NCBI GenBank assembly: GCA_963786495.1
Contig: CAWAZL010000008.1
Coordinates: 124,001 to 188,000 of the forward strand
Length of the DNA: 64,000 nucleotides
From: JALZKA01 sp963786495
Lineage (GTDB): Bacteria > Actinomycetota > Thermoleophilia > Solirubrobacterales > 70-9
Reading direction: 5' to 3'
The notes under the pieces were generated by a model. It was not told the DNA's origin and made no database searches. It saw nothing but the letters and a program-made list of their open reading frames with translations. Position 1 is the first letter of the stretch; each line of letters begins with the position of its first letter. This document shows, one piece after another, positions 35,587 through 44,622 of this stretch. The position numbers and the translations under genes are program-made.

Positions 35587-36237
35587 TCAGGGGCAGCCGT
35601 CCGCTCCCGAAGGGGCGCATCTGAAGGTCAGGCTGTCGAGTGAAACCCAGGAGCGATCGCTCGGCGAAGTGGCCTCAACCACCCCCGTAGCGGTTACATG
35701 GACATAGCCACGGTCGTTTAGGAATCCATTGCCTTGGTTTTGGCTTTCGCCGCTCGAGTTGCCGAAGACGACTTCCTTCGCGGGGCGGTATCCAGCTGGC
35801 AATGTGGCGATCGAGTCGGCGTGGTCCGAGGGATCGGGCGGAGTAATACCTGCCGTGTACGGGGTCTCAGCCGGACAGTTACCGCGGGTGACGCGGCCCT
35901 TCAGGTGGACGACCCCATAGGGGTCGCGGTAGTAACCCGCCGAGTTGTAAAGAGCGGGCTGGTCGTTCGCCCAGTCGTTGACCAGAACCTCGACCACCCC
36001 CAAATCGGATCGACAGGTGACCGGATCGGCCTGCTCGAAGTCCTCGCTCTGCCAATCGCTCCAATCCTCGGCAGGACTCAGATCTGCCTGCTTCACCTGG
36101 CCGTCCTTGATGTGCTTCGACTTCACGCTGTTCGCCGCCAGACCTGCCGCATACGCGCCGGCGCCAAGCGCCACGAACAACGCGCAAAAGGCGATGCCGT
36201 TTGAAACCGTGAGTTGTGATCGAAGTCGGCTGATCAA
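35587..36237 (-). CDS. Secreted protein with YYRDPYGVVHLKG module
   Basis: A 216-residue protein with an N-terminal membrane/signal segment (NGIAFCALFVALGAGAYAAG) followed by the short SVKSKHIKDGQVKQADLSP repeats common to this lineage. The C-terminal domain has YYRDPYGVVHLKGRV, LPAGYRPAKEVVFGN and WVSLDSLTFRC. A truncated relative lies at 9180. It starts with TTG, three bases after the stop of the lipoprotein gene, so the two are probably co-transcribed. Confidence 0.72.
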   Translation of the reverse strand: MISRLRSQLTVSNGIAFCALFVALGAGAYAAGLAANSVKSKHIKDGQVKQADLSPAEDWSDWQSEDFEQADPVTCRSDLGVVEVLVNDWANDQPALYNSAGYYRDPYGVVHLKGRVTRGNCPAETPYTAGITPPDPSDHADSIATLPAGYRPAKEVVFGNSSGESQNQGNGFLNDRGYVHVTATGVVEATSPSDRSWVSLDSLTFRCAPSGADGCP

Positions 36238-36240
36238 CGA

Positions 36241-37329
36241 TTACTCGAGGCACTCCTGGATCGCGTCCGGGTCACCGGCCGCGTCCGCGACGCACTCGGG
36301 GTCGATGCTGCCGCCCCCACCGCTGGGCAGATCGTCGGGGAGCGCAGCGCCGCCGCCGGGGATCAAGCCCAGGCCGCCGAGCTCGCCCGCGAGGTCCTCG
36401 ATCGGCTTCGGGTCGGCCGGCGCCTCGAACGTCTGCTCCTCGCCGACGTCTGAGAGCTCCAGCGAGAAGCCGAGCGATGCGGAGTCGACTCCCGCCGCCG
36501 CAGCGCCAAGCGCGGCGGTGTCGAGGTCGAGCGAGAAGTCGAGACCGCGGAGGGTCCCGTCATCGGTCGCGGCGTACACATCGAACCCGGCGCCGGAGAC
36601 GGCGTCCGAAATCACTGCCAGCTGCGGCTCGATCAGCGAAGGATCAACGCCACCGGTCGCGCCGGGGATGGAAGCGCCGATCTGGAACAGGTCGGTGACC
36701 ATCTGCTCGACGTCGAGATTGCCCGCGATGTGGGTCGCCTCCGCACCGCCAACGTCCTCGGTGCCTTCGTTCTCGAGCTCCGAGAACCAGGCTGTGACGT
36801 CGATGTCGCATGCGGCCGGGTCGCCGTCCTGCGCCTCGATCGCCTGCTCGCAACTCTCCTTGAAGCCAAGGCCCTCGGCGTCCTCGGGAGCGGCGGCTGC
36901 CTGCTGTTCGAGGATCTCCGCGTATGCCTCCTCGCCCAGCTCGTAGTCGGTGTCGTTGTAGCTGACGTACAGGTTGTCCTCGGTGGCGGTGATGCCGGCG
37001 TCGATGTCCGGAACGGACTCGGCCCCAGCGCCCTCGCCGGTGACCGCGAGGTCAAAGTCGAACTGTCCGATGCTCTGCGGGTTATCCGGATCCACGGCAA
37101 ACGGGCCGGAGACGTTTACTCCAATGCTCCCGCCCTCGGAGCCCTCTGCCGTGAGGTCGACGGTGAGGTCCAGGACGCCGCTCTCAAGCGAGGTGTCGTT
37201 GTTGAACGCGCCCTCGAGGACTTCCTGCGGGTCCTCGGAGGATTCGTCGTCGCCGCCACAGCCGGCAATCACTGCCGGAACCGGAATGGCGAGCGCGAGC
37301 GCGGCGATCAGTGTCTTTGTGCGATTCAA
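36241..37329 (-). CDS. LppX/LprG-like lipoprotein
   Basis: A protein of about 362 residues. The lipobox is VPAVIAGC. The mature part is acidic with alternating beta strands and resembles the LolA/LppX fold of lipid-carrying lipoproteins (ESGVLDLTVDLTAEGSEGGS, FDFDLAVTGEG and VGGAEATHIAGNLDVEQMV). The C-terminus ends with two Cys in a short tail. The start is TTG at 37329, after GGGGA; no ATG fits. It is divergent from the ArsA-like gene. Confidence 0.7.
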   Translation of the reverse strand: MNRTKTLIAALALAIPVPAVIAGCGGDDESSEDPQEVLEGAFNNDTSLESGVLDLTVDLTAEGSEGGSIGVNVSGPFAVDPDNPQSIGQFDFDLAVTGEGAGAESVPDIDAGITATEDNLYVSYNDTDYELGEEAYAEILEQQAAAAPEDAEGLGFKESCEQAIEAQDGDPAACDIDVTAWFSELENEGTEDVGGAEATHIAGNLDVEQMVTDLFQIGASIPGATGGVDPSLIEPQLAVISDAVSGAGFDVYAATDDGTLRGLDFSLDLDTAALGAAAAGVDSASLGFSLELSDVGEEQTFEAPADPKPIEDLAGELGGLGLIPGGGAALPDDLPSGGGGSIDPECVADAAGDPDAIQECLE

Positions 37330-37401
37330 GTTGTTTTCCCCGTCCTTGTTTTCGTGGTCGTGAGGGCCGATCAACGATAGAGGGTACGGTTGCTCGCGAT
37401 C

Positions 37402-38601
37402 GTGGCCCAGGAATCCTCAAGCGCCGCGCCCAGGACGATTCTCTACACCGGAAAGGGCGGCGTCGGCAAGACATCGGTGGCCGCGGCCAGCGCCCGTCGC
37501 GCTGCTGCGGAGGGCCTGCGCACGGTCGTGCTCTCGACCGACCCCGCCCACAGCCTCTCCGACGCGCTCGAGCTCAGTCTCGGGCATGACCCGACTCCCG
37601 CGGGCGAGAACCTGTGGGGCCAGGAGGTCCAGGCGCAGCGCGAGATGGAGGCCAATTGGGCGCAGGTCCAGGGCTGGCTCGGCCAGATCCTCCACGAGCG
37701 CGGTGTAATGGACATCGCCGCGGAGGAGTTGACCGTCCCGCCCGGCATGGACGAGCTCTTCAGCCTGCTTCAGATAAAGCGCCACCACGAGTCAGGCGAG
37801 TTCGACCTGATCATCGTGGACTGCGCGCCTACGGGCGAGACGCTCCGGCTGCTCTCGTTCCCCGAGATCGCCCACTGGTGGCTCGAGAAGGTGTTCCCGG
37901 TGGAGCGCAGGATGGTCGCCGCCGCCAGGCCGATCGCAAAAACGTTCCTGGACATGGACCTGCCCGGCGAGGAGGTCCTTGCCGAGGTGAACGGCCTGGT
38001 CCGCAACCTGATCGCGATGAACCAGATCCTGCGCGACTCGGAAAGGGCGTCGATCCGCCTGGTGATGAACGCCGACCGCATGGTCATCAACGAGGCGCAG
38101 CGGACCTTCACCTACCTCAACCTCTACGGGTACCTGACCGATGCGGTCATTGTCAACCGGCTCTTTCCGGACGAGGTGTCAGAGGGCTACTTCGGCCCAT
38201 GGCGCGAGCGCCAGACCGAGCGCCTCGCAGACATCGCCGAGGGCTTCGCGCCCGTGCCAGTCCTCACGGCGCGTTACTTCGCCGACGAGGTCGTCGGCCC
38301 GGACATGCTCGACAATCTGGGCGATGAGCTTTTCAGTGAGCACGATGTCGCCTCGCTTCTCCTGACCGAGCAGGCGCACGAGTTCTCCGAAGACTCGAAC
38401 GGCTCCACGACCCTTCGTATCCGCGTGCCGTTCGCCGAGCGCTCGGAGGTGTCGCTGAAGCAGGTCGGCTCGGAGCTGGTCGTCGCCGCCGGGCGGGAGA
38501 AGCGCACGCTGATCCTTCCCCCGGCCCTCGCCCGCCGGCGCTCGAACGGCGCGAAGCTCCGCGACGGCGCCCTCGAGGTCACGTTTCCGGGCGAGCGATG
38601 A
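37402..38601 (+). CDS. ArsA/GET3-family ATPase
   Basis: A protein of about 399 residues. The deviant Walker A is YTGKGGVGKTSVAAA. Switch motifs are LSTDPAHSLSDAL and VDCAPTGETLRLLSFPE. A C-terminal small beta domain (TTLRIRVPFAERSEVSLKQV) resembles the Hsp20-like domain of actinobacterial and chloroplast ArsA homologues. Its role may be in tail-anchored protein handling rather than arsenite efflux, as no arsB is near. The start is GTG at 37402 (TTG at 37390 is possible). It overlaps the next gene by ATGA. Confidence 0.88.
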   Translation: MAQESSSAAPRTILYTGKGGVGKTSVAAASARRAAAEGLRTVVLSTDPAHSLSDALELSLGHDPTPAGENLWGQEVQAQREMEANWAQVQGWLGQILHERGVMDIAAEELTVPPGMDELFSLLQIKRHHESGEFDLIIVDCAPTGETLRLLSFPEIAHWWLEKVFPVERRMVAAARPIAKTFLDMDLPGEEVLAEVNGLVRNLIAMNQILRDSERASIRLVMNADRMVINEAQRTFTYLNLYGYLTDAVIVNRLFPDEVSEGYFGPWRERQTERLADIAEGFAPVPVLTARYFADEVVGPDMLDNLGDELFSEHDVASLLLTEQAHEFSEDSNGSTTLRIRVPFAERSEVSLKQVGSELVVAAGREKRTLILPPALARRRSNGAKLRDGALEVTFPGER

Positions 38602-38867
38602 GCGCGCGCGGCCCGGACCCCTCCGAGATCGGCGACATCCTTGCGCGCCACTCGACCGAGCGCGAATGCGTCGAGCTCTGCCCGATCTGCCGCGCAGCCG
38701 ACGTGCTGCGCGCGACTACGACGTCCGACGACATTCGCGACGGCTGGCAGGACGTACAGCGCGAGGCGCTGCTCACGATGAAGGCCGTGATCGACCGCGC
38801 CGTCGAGCGAATGGACTCAGAGCCACCCGATCGCGGCCCGAAGATCGAGGACATCCCGATCGACTGA
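38598..38867 (+). CDS. Small CxxC protein coupled to ArsA-like ATPase
   Basis: An 89-residue protein with CVELCPICRAADVLR, a possible metal or redox Cys cluster, followed by a helix (WQDVQREALLTMKAVIDRAV). Its ATG overlaps the ArsA stop, so translation is coupled and a functional link is likely. The function is unknown. Confidence 0.7.
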   Translation: MSARGPDPSEIGDILARHSTERECVELCPICRAADVLRATTTSDDIRDGWQDVQREALLTMKAVIDRAVERMDSEPPDRGPKIEDIPID

Positions 38868-38871
38868 CCGA

Positions 38872-38920
38872 GGTGCCGGCACGAAGCGTGGTGCCTGGCA
38901 CGAAGCGTGGTGCCTGGCAC
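38872..38920. repeat. Tandem repeat of palindromic GGTGCCTGGCACGAAGCGT units
   Basis: Copies start at 38872 (one base shorter, GGTGCCGGCAC), 38890 and 38909; the third diverges after GGTGCCTGGCAC. Each unit holds a palindrome GTGCC(T)GGCAC. A half copy GGTGCCAG follows at 38962. Related palindromes occur at 43122-43146. Confidence 0.85.
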
Positions 38921-38936
38921 GGTCAAGCGCGCCCAA

Positions 38937-38952
38937 TGTGATCGATCTCACC
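38937..38952. promoter_or_regulatory. CRP-like site upstream of adenylate cyclase
   Basis: TGTGA (38937-38941), six bases, then TCACC (38948-38952): nine of ten consensus positions of TGTGA-N6-TCACA. It lies 36 bases before the cyclase start, where cAMP feedback control would be expected. Confidence 0.5.
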
Positions 38953-38987
38953 TTGACTCGTGGTGCCAGATACGTAACCTCAGTCAC

Positions 38988-41900
38988 ATGGGGATGGAGT
39001 GCGCAGCGTGTGGCACGCAGAACCCGGAGAGGGCGCGCTTTTGCATGTCCTGCGGCAACACGCTTCCAACCGGCTGTCCGAGCTGCGGAGCCGAGAATCC
39101 CGCAGGCGCCAAGTTCTGCATCGAGTGCGGCACGGGGCTGACCGGCCAGGCGCGCCCCGCCACCCCGGCAGCCACACCCTCCGCCGTACCTGAAGTCCGG
39201 CCCGAGGAGCGTCGCAAGGCCACCGTCGTTTTCGCCGACCTGTCGGGTTACACCGCCGTCGCCGAGCGGATGGACCCCGAGGCCCTCAAGTCGATGGTGG
39301 ACCGTGCCCTCCAGCGGCTTGGCCAGGAGGTGACCCGCTTCGGCGGGTCCGTCGACAAGTTCATCGGCGACAACGTCATGGCGGTCTTCGGCGCGCCTGT
39401 CGCCCACGAGGACGACCCCGAGCGCGCCGTCCGCGCCGGCCTTGCCATGCAGGGCGCCATGGACGAGATCAACGAGCAGATCCCCGGCGTCGATTTCGCC
39501 CTCCGGGTCGGCATCAACTCGGGCGAGGTGCTCGCCGGCAAGATGGGCGACGGCTACACCGTGATCGGCGACGCCGTGAACGTCGCGTCCCGCCTTCAGT
39601 CCGCGGCCCAGCCCGGATCGGTCACCGTCGGCGAGGCGACCCAGCGCCTCACCCGCGCTTCGATCGAGTACACGGAGCTCGAGCCGCTCAACCTGAAGGG
39701 CAAAGCCGAGCCTGTCCTGGCCTGGGAGGCGATCCGCGTTGCGGTCGCGGGCACCGCGCTGACGCGTGCGGCCACCCCCCTCGTCGGCCGCCAGGACGAG
39801 TCCGAGCTCCTCGCCGCGATGTTCGACCGGGTCACGCGAGAAGAGCGCGCGCACCTCGTGACCGTCATGGGCCAGGCCGGCGTAGGCAAGAGCCGGCTTC
39901 TTCGCGAGCTCGCAAGCTCGGTGACCGAGCGGCCGGGTTCACCGCTGATGCGGGTGGGCCACTGTCCGGCGTACGGCTCGGGCCTTGCCTACTGGGCGCT
40001 CGGCGAGATCGTCCGCGACCAGTTCGGCATCGCCGACACCGACGAATCCGAAGTCGCCTTCGCCCGCCTTCGCGCCGGCTTCGAAAAGCTGATGACCGAC
40101 CACTGCGTCGAGGGCGAGGAGGACTCGCCCGACCGCCTCGCCGCAACCCTCGCCCGTCCCCTGGGGATCGAGGTGCCGGAGAGAGTTCGCCGAGATCGCG
40201 GAATCGGACGATCCTCAGCAGGTGCGCTCCCGCCTCTTCTCCGCCGTGAGGACGCTCGTCGAAGCGGCAAGCCGCGAGCGCCCGGTTGTCTTCGCCATCG
40301 AGGACATCCACTGGGCCGACGAGGGAATGCTCGACCTGATCGAGTACCTCGCACGCTGGGTGCGCGGACCGGTCCTGATGATCTGCCTCGCTCGCGACGA
40401 GCTTCTCGACCGTCGTCCCGGATGGGGTGGCGGCCGGCGCAACGCGACCACGATCGCGCTCGAGCCGCTCGCCCCGACCGGCGCGCGCGAGCTGGTCCAC
40501 GCGCTCCTGCCCGACGGCGCCGAGGAGATCGAGGAGGCGCTGGTGGCCCAGGTCGCCGAGCGCTCCGGCGGCAACCCGCTCTTCGCGGAGGAGATGGTGA
40601 ACCGCATCCTCGAGGAGGGAATGTCCGGCGATGCCGCCCTGCCCGAGACGGTCCACGCCGTGCTCGCCGCCCGCCTCGACGCCCTCGACCCCAAAGAGCG
40701 CTCGCTGCTTCAGCAGGCGTCGGTAGTCGGCCAGTCGTTCTGGGCCGGCTCGGTCGCGGCAGGCGACGACGCGCACGATCTGCTGGGATCGCTTGCGGAC
40801 AAGGACCTGATCGTCGCGACGGCGGGTGGCCGCCTGATGGGCGAGCGCGAGTACGCGTTCAAGCACGTCCTGATCCGCGACGTCGCCTACTCGACCCTGC
40901 CGAAGACTGTGCGGGCGCGAAAGCACGCGGAGGTCGCGACGTTCATCGAGGATCGCGCCGCCGACCGGACCGAGGCCGTGATCGCCATGGTCGCCGACCA
41001 CCTCGCAAAGGCGGCCGAGATCGGCACCGATGCCGGCCTGGACGAGTCGGAGCTTCACGTCGTCCGCGACCGCGCCCACGAGGCGCTGGAGGCAGCGGGG
41101 GACGTCGCCGCCGGCCTTTATTCGAACCAGGAGGCGCTCACCCAATACAAGGCGGCGCTCAAGCTCGACGGCGACGACAACGACTGCGACCATCCCGAGG
41201 CGCGAGCCCGCATCGCCGAGAAGTACGGCGATGTGGCGCTTCGGCTGGGGCGGGTCGACAAGGCAGTGGAGCTGTGGGAGCGCTGCCTCGACTATCACCG
41301 CGGCGAGGAGAACCTGGCGCGGGTCGGAGACCTTCACCGAAAGATCGGCGCGGGCCTGTGGAACAAGGGCGACCGCGAGGGCTCGATCAGCCACTACCAG
41401 CGCGGCATCGACCTTTTGAAGGACGGCCCGCCATGCCTCGAGCTGGTGCGCCTCTATGAGGAAGCCGCGTCGCTCTACATGCACACCGGCGACAACATGC
41501 TCGCGATTTACGCCTCGGAGAAGGCGCTCCGCCTGGCCGAGCGCCTGGAGGAGGCAGCGGCGGCCAGCCGCGCGCACGGAATCTTCGGCCGAGTCTTCGG
41601 CCGCATCGGCGACACCGAGCGCGCCCGGGAGAACCTGGAGCGCTCGGTCGAGCTGGCACGGGACTCCGATCCCTCGGAAGCCATTCGCGCTCTCCTTGCC
41701 CTCGGCTACCACTTCGAGATCTCAGAAGCCGACTACGGCGCGGCCACCGAGGCCTACAACGAAGCGCTCGGGATCGCCGAGCGGATCGGCGACCTCCCGT
41801 CGCAGGTGGAGCTCCACTTCTCGCTCTCCCTTCTGGCGTTCCATTGCGGCAAGTGGGACGAGGTCGAGGCCGGCACCGAGACCGTCGCGGCGCTCGTCGA

Positions 41901-42418
41901 GCGCGAGGGCCTGACGGGCAAGCTCTGCTTCCCCCACCTCCTGCGCGGCGCGCTGCGCTGGCGCGACGCGGACTACGAAGGCTCAGACCGCTCGCTTCGC
42001 CGCGCCGCCGAGATGGCCGCGCAGGTCGGCCGCTCCGAAGATTGCGTTCCAGGCGCTCCTGGCCCTCGCGGCAACGCTCAGGGACAGCGAGTCCTACGCC
42101 GATGCCGACGGCGTCCTGGCGTCCGCGCTCGACACCTGCGAGCGGGCCGGGCTCGTCGCGCAGTCGATCGAGGCCACCGCCGCGCGCTCGGTCAACGCAA
42201 CGCTGTGGGGCCACGCCGACCAGGCGACCTCGCTTGCCGACGAGGCGACCGGTCTCGCCGAGCGGCTGCGCTATCCGGTCGGCTCCGCCGCCGCGCTGGA
42301 GGCCCGCGGCTTCGCGGCCGGCGACTCCGCCTTGCTGCGCGAAGCCGCGGGAGCCTGGCGTGAACTGGGCCGCCCGCTCGAAGCCGAACGCGTAGCCCGC
42401 CTGGCCGAAGCCGCCTAG
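38988..42418 (+). CDS. Zinc-ribbon/class III adenylate cyclase/AAA/TPR regulator (two frameshifts)
   Basis: The first frame starts at 38988. Residues 5-48 are two zinc ribbons (CAACG...CMSCG and CPSCG...CIECG). Residues 75-250 form a class III cyclase with metal Asp in FADLSGYTAV, Lys and Asp in KFIGDNVMAVFG, and Asn/Arg in GDAVNVASRL. A P-loop follows (GQAGVGKSRLL). Frames shift near 40179-40187 (then AIEDIHWADEG and TPR-like repeats) and near 42036-42040, ending EAERVARLAEAA. Each shift is one extra base. Repaired, it has about 1,140 residues. It probably makes cAMP in response to a bound signal. Confidence 0.85.
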
Positions 42419-42434
42419 CGCCCTGGCCGGGGAA

Positions 42435-42516
42435 CCGGCATTCGCCCGCAGGGGCCCAGCATCCATGCTTCACCGAACAGGCCGGGCATCCATGCCCGTT
42501 CGGAGTCCCCTGCCGG
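42435..42516. other. Structured intergenic element with two identical AUCCAU loops
   Basis: The outer stem CAGGGG (42449-42454)/CCCCTG (42507-42512) encloses two hairpins. Hairpin one is AGC-ATCCAT-GCT (42458-42469). Hairpin two has CCGAAC (42473-42478)/GTTCGG (42498-42503) around GGGC-ATCCAT-GCCC (42484-42497). Further out, CCGGCA (42435-42440) can pair with TGCCGG (42511-42516). It lies between the cyclase stop and the first M23 gene. Confidence 0.65.
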
Positions 42517-42546
42517 TCGAACGCCGGTCCCCCTGCCAGCGTGGTG

Positions 42547-42573
42547 TGCTATGAGTATTCGCTCACATTATGC
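42547..42573 (+). promoter_or_regulatory. Promoter/start element shared by the two M23 genes (copy 1)
   Basis: This 27-base segment matches 45369-45395 at 23 positions: TGCTAT, AGT and TTCGCTCACA are shared, followed by the gene's ATGC. TGCTAT could be an extended -10 giving a very short leader. The start codon at 42570 is inside the element. Confidence 0.65.
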
Positions 42574-43117
42574 TCAATATTGATTCACATAAGAAGCTGC
42601 CCCTGCCCGCCCGAGCGCTCGCGATCCTCTTCGTCGGGATTGTCTTCGTGCTCCTCGCCATCTTCATGCCTGCCGGACCGGGCGGACGCCGGCGGCAATA
42701 ACGTCGGCAACGGATACGTGTTCCCCCTCCCCTCGAAGCATGAGTACGGGGACGGCTTCGGCGCCGGCCGCGGCCACGACGGGCAAGATCTCTTCGCCAA
42801 GTGCGGCCGCAAGCTGGTTGCCGCGAACGACGGCAAGATTCAGAGGTCCGAGTCGGACGGCAGCGGTTACGGGAACATGGTGGTGCTCGACGTCAAAGGC
42901 GTCGATATCGACCTCCTATACGCGCACATGAAGAATCGCGACGTCAGGGTCGGCGACAAGGTCAACGCCGGCGACAAGGTCGGCGAGGTCGGCCAGACCG
43001 GCAACGCGTCCGGATGCCACCTCCACTTCGAGATGCACAAGGGCCGACTTCTGGAACGGCGGCCACGCGATGCGGAAGGTCACCCAGTACCTGAAGGCCT
43101 GGGACCGCAGGTCCTAA
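42570..43117 (+). CDS. M23 (LytM-like) metallopeptidase, copy 1 (two frameshifts)
   Basis: The start at 42570 gives a membrane/signal segment (LAILFVGIVFVLLAIFMPAG). Near 42690-42697 the frame changes to GGNNVGNGYVFPLPSKHEYG and the M23 domain: RGHDGQDLFAKCG (His and Asp zinc ligands), YAHMKNRDV and GCHLHFEMHKG (catalytic and ligand His). Near 43043-43050 a second change leads to FWNGGHAMRKVTQYLKAWDR before TAA. Each needs one base. Such peptidases cleave peptidoglycan cross-bridges outside the membrane. A paralogue lies at 45392. Confidence 0.8.
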
Positions 43118-43121
43118 CGGC

Positions 43122-43146
43122 GGTGCCAGGCACGGTGCCTGGCACC
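43122..43146. repeat. 25-bp palindrome GGTGCCAGGCAC-G-GTGCCTGGCACC
   Basis: Perfect 12-base arms flank one central G. It lies between the convergent ends of the first M23 gene and the ferritin-like gene. It is the same sequence family as the repeats at 38872-38920. Confidence 0.9.
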
Positions 43147-43152
43147 GGGCAA

Positions 43153-43674
43153 TTAGGCGAGGCCCTCCTTCTCGTACTCGCGCAGGAAGCCCTCGAATTC
43201 GCGCATGTGGCCCTGCTCGTCGCGGAGGATCGCGATGACCATGTCCTCGGTCACGGGGTCTGTGTCGGCGCAGAGCTCGATGATCCTGGAGTAGTGCTCG
43301 ATCGCGCCCGCCTCGGCCTCGATCACGCCCTTGATCACGTGGACGATGTCCACCTGGTCCTCGGGCGGCTGCAGGAAGCTCTGCTCAGCCGCGAATTCCT
43401 TTGAGCCGGGCACAACCCCATACAGCTCCTTGATGCGGTCCGCGAACTGCTGCGCATGACCGAGCTCCTCGGTGATGTCCTGGGCGAGCGACTCCTTGAT
43501 CTCCTGAGCGCGGACGCCGTCCGGGTTCACCGAGTTGGCGATATAGCTCATCACCGTCTCGATCTCCATCCAATAGGCCTTCTTCAGGAGCTCGACGACC
43601 TCTTCACGCTCCTCCGTGTTCTCGTCGGCCAGGATGTCCTTCGACCCAACGGTCGAATCGGCTGAACGTGACAT
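43153..43674 (-). CDS. Ferritin-like di-iron protein
   Basis: A 173-residue four-helix protein. The di-iron ligands are visible: Glu in YWMEIETVMSYI, ExxH in DITEELGHAQQFADR, Glu in VIEAEAGAIEHYSRI and ExxH in RDEQGHMREFEGF. It resembles bacterioferritin/rubrerythrin-type ferritin-like proteins and probably stores iron or handles peroxide. The ATG at 43674 follows GAGGAA. A longer upstream frame is antisense to the next gene and is not used. Confidence 0.88.
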   Translation of the reverse strand: MSRSADSTVGSKDILADENTEEREEVVELLKKAYWMEIETVMSYIANSVNPDGVRAQEIKESLAQDITEELGHAQQFADRIKELYGVVPGSKEFAAEQSFLQPPEDQVDIVHVIKGVIEAEAGAIEHYSRIIELCADTDPVTEDMVIAILRDEQGHMREFEGFLREYEKEGLA

Positions 43675-43785
43675 TTCGGTTCCTCGCTTTGTTGCAAATT
43701 GGTTTTCCCCCGGAAACGTGGGGGTTGACTGCTGTTTCCCGGTATCGAGGCTACGTAACCGGCCTCCCCACCTAGACTCGGGACC

Positions 43786-44622
43786 ATGCCCACGGTCATG
43801 GCCCCAGACGGCGTCAGCCTTCACTGGGAGGAGCAAGGCGAGGGGCCGGCCGTCCTTCTCAACCCGTATTGGGCGATGCACCCGTCGGTCTTCGATCAGA
43901 TCGAGACGGCCCTTGTCGCCGACGACTTTCGGGTGGTCCGCTTCGACGAGCGCGGCACCGGCGAGTCCGACCGCGTTGGGCCATACGACATGGCTACAAG
44001 CGTCTCCGACCTCGAGCACCTGTGTGATGTCGCCGGCCCCTTCGAGGCGGCGATTTGCCTGATCGACTCGCAGAACCGCGCGGTGAGGATCGCGCACGGG
44101 AAGCCTGAGCTCCTGCGCTGCGTCTTCTGCGTGGGCTCAGCGCCATTCGGGGTCGGCGGCCTGAAGGACTCGGACTCGCTGCTGTCTTCGGAAGCCGTCG
44201 TACGCACCTACCTTCAACAACTCGAGTCCGACTATCGCGGCGCGGTCCGCGCCGCCCTCGCGGGCGCGAATTCTCGATTCTCAGAGGAGGAGATAAGGCA
44301 GCGCGTACAGATCCAGATGGACTACATCGAGGCTGAGGCCGCGGCTGCGCGCGCACGCGAATGGGCGAGTGACGCCGGCGCCGAGGAGCCCGGCCGCCTC
44401 CTTGAAAAGCGCCTGAGCATCTGCCTTGCGGAGGGGATGGGAGGAGCGGGCGCCTGGTTCCCGGCCGGGGCCGAGATGGAGCCGGTGATCCGTGAGGTGT
44501 TTCCGGAAGCCCAAGTCCACTGGACCACCGACGGGATCGTCTCAACACCGGGAGAGGTGACGAACGCTTTGAAGGCCTCACTCGCCGCCATCGCCGAATC
44601 CGCGACCTATGATCGTGGGTAG
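43786..44622 (+). CDS. Alpha/beta-hydrolase fold protein with unusual nucleophile elbow
   Basis: A 278-residue protein with alpha/beta-hydrolase features: oxyanion region LNPYWAMHPSVFDQ and RFDERGTGESDRVGPYD. The position of the usual GxSxG elbow reads AAICLIDSQNRAVR, with Ser but no flanking glycines. No clear catalytic His is seen near the C-terminus. It may be a non-hydrolytic or divergent member. It is followed directly by an EVE-domain gene. Confidence 0.78.
   Translation: MPTVMAPDGVSLHWEEQGEGPAVLLNPYWAMHPSVFDQIETALVADDFRVVRFDERGTGESDRVGPYDMATSVSDLEHLCDVAGPFEAAICLIDSQNRAVRIAHGKPELLRCVFCVGSAPFGVGGLKDSDSLLSSEAVVRTYLQQLESDYRGAVRAALAGANSRFSEEEIRQRVQIQMDYIEAEAAAARAREWASDAGAEEPGRLLEKRLSICLAEGMGGAGAWFPAGAEMEPVIREVFPEAQVHWTTDGIVSTPGEVTNALKASLAAIAESATYDRG

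Noticed and set aside
38907..38987. Earlier start for the adenylate cyclase
   Set aside because: It would translate the palindromic repeats and the CRP-like site; the zinc ribbon begins right after the ATG at 38988.
43675..44097. Upstream extension of the ferritin-like gene
   Set aside because: The extension is antisense to the hydrolase gene, while the ATG at 43674 has a good ribosome-binding site and begins the domain.
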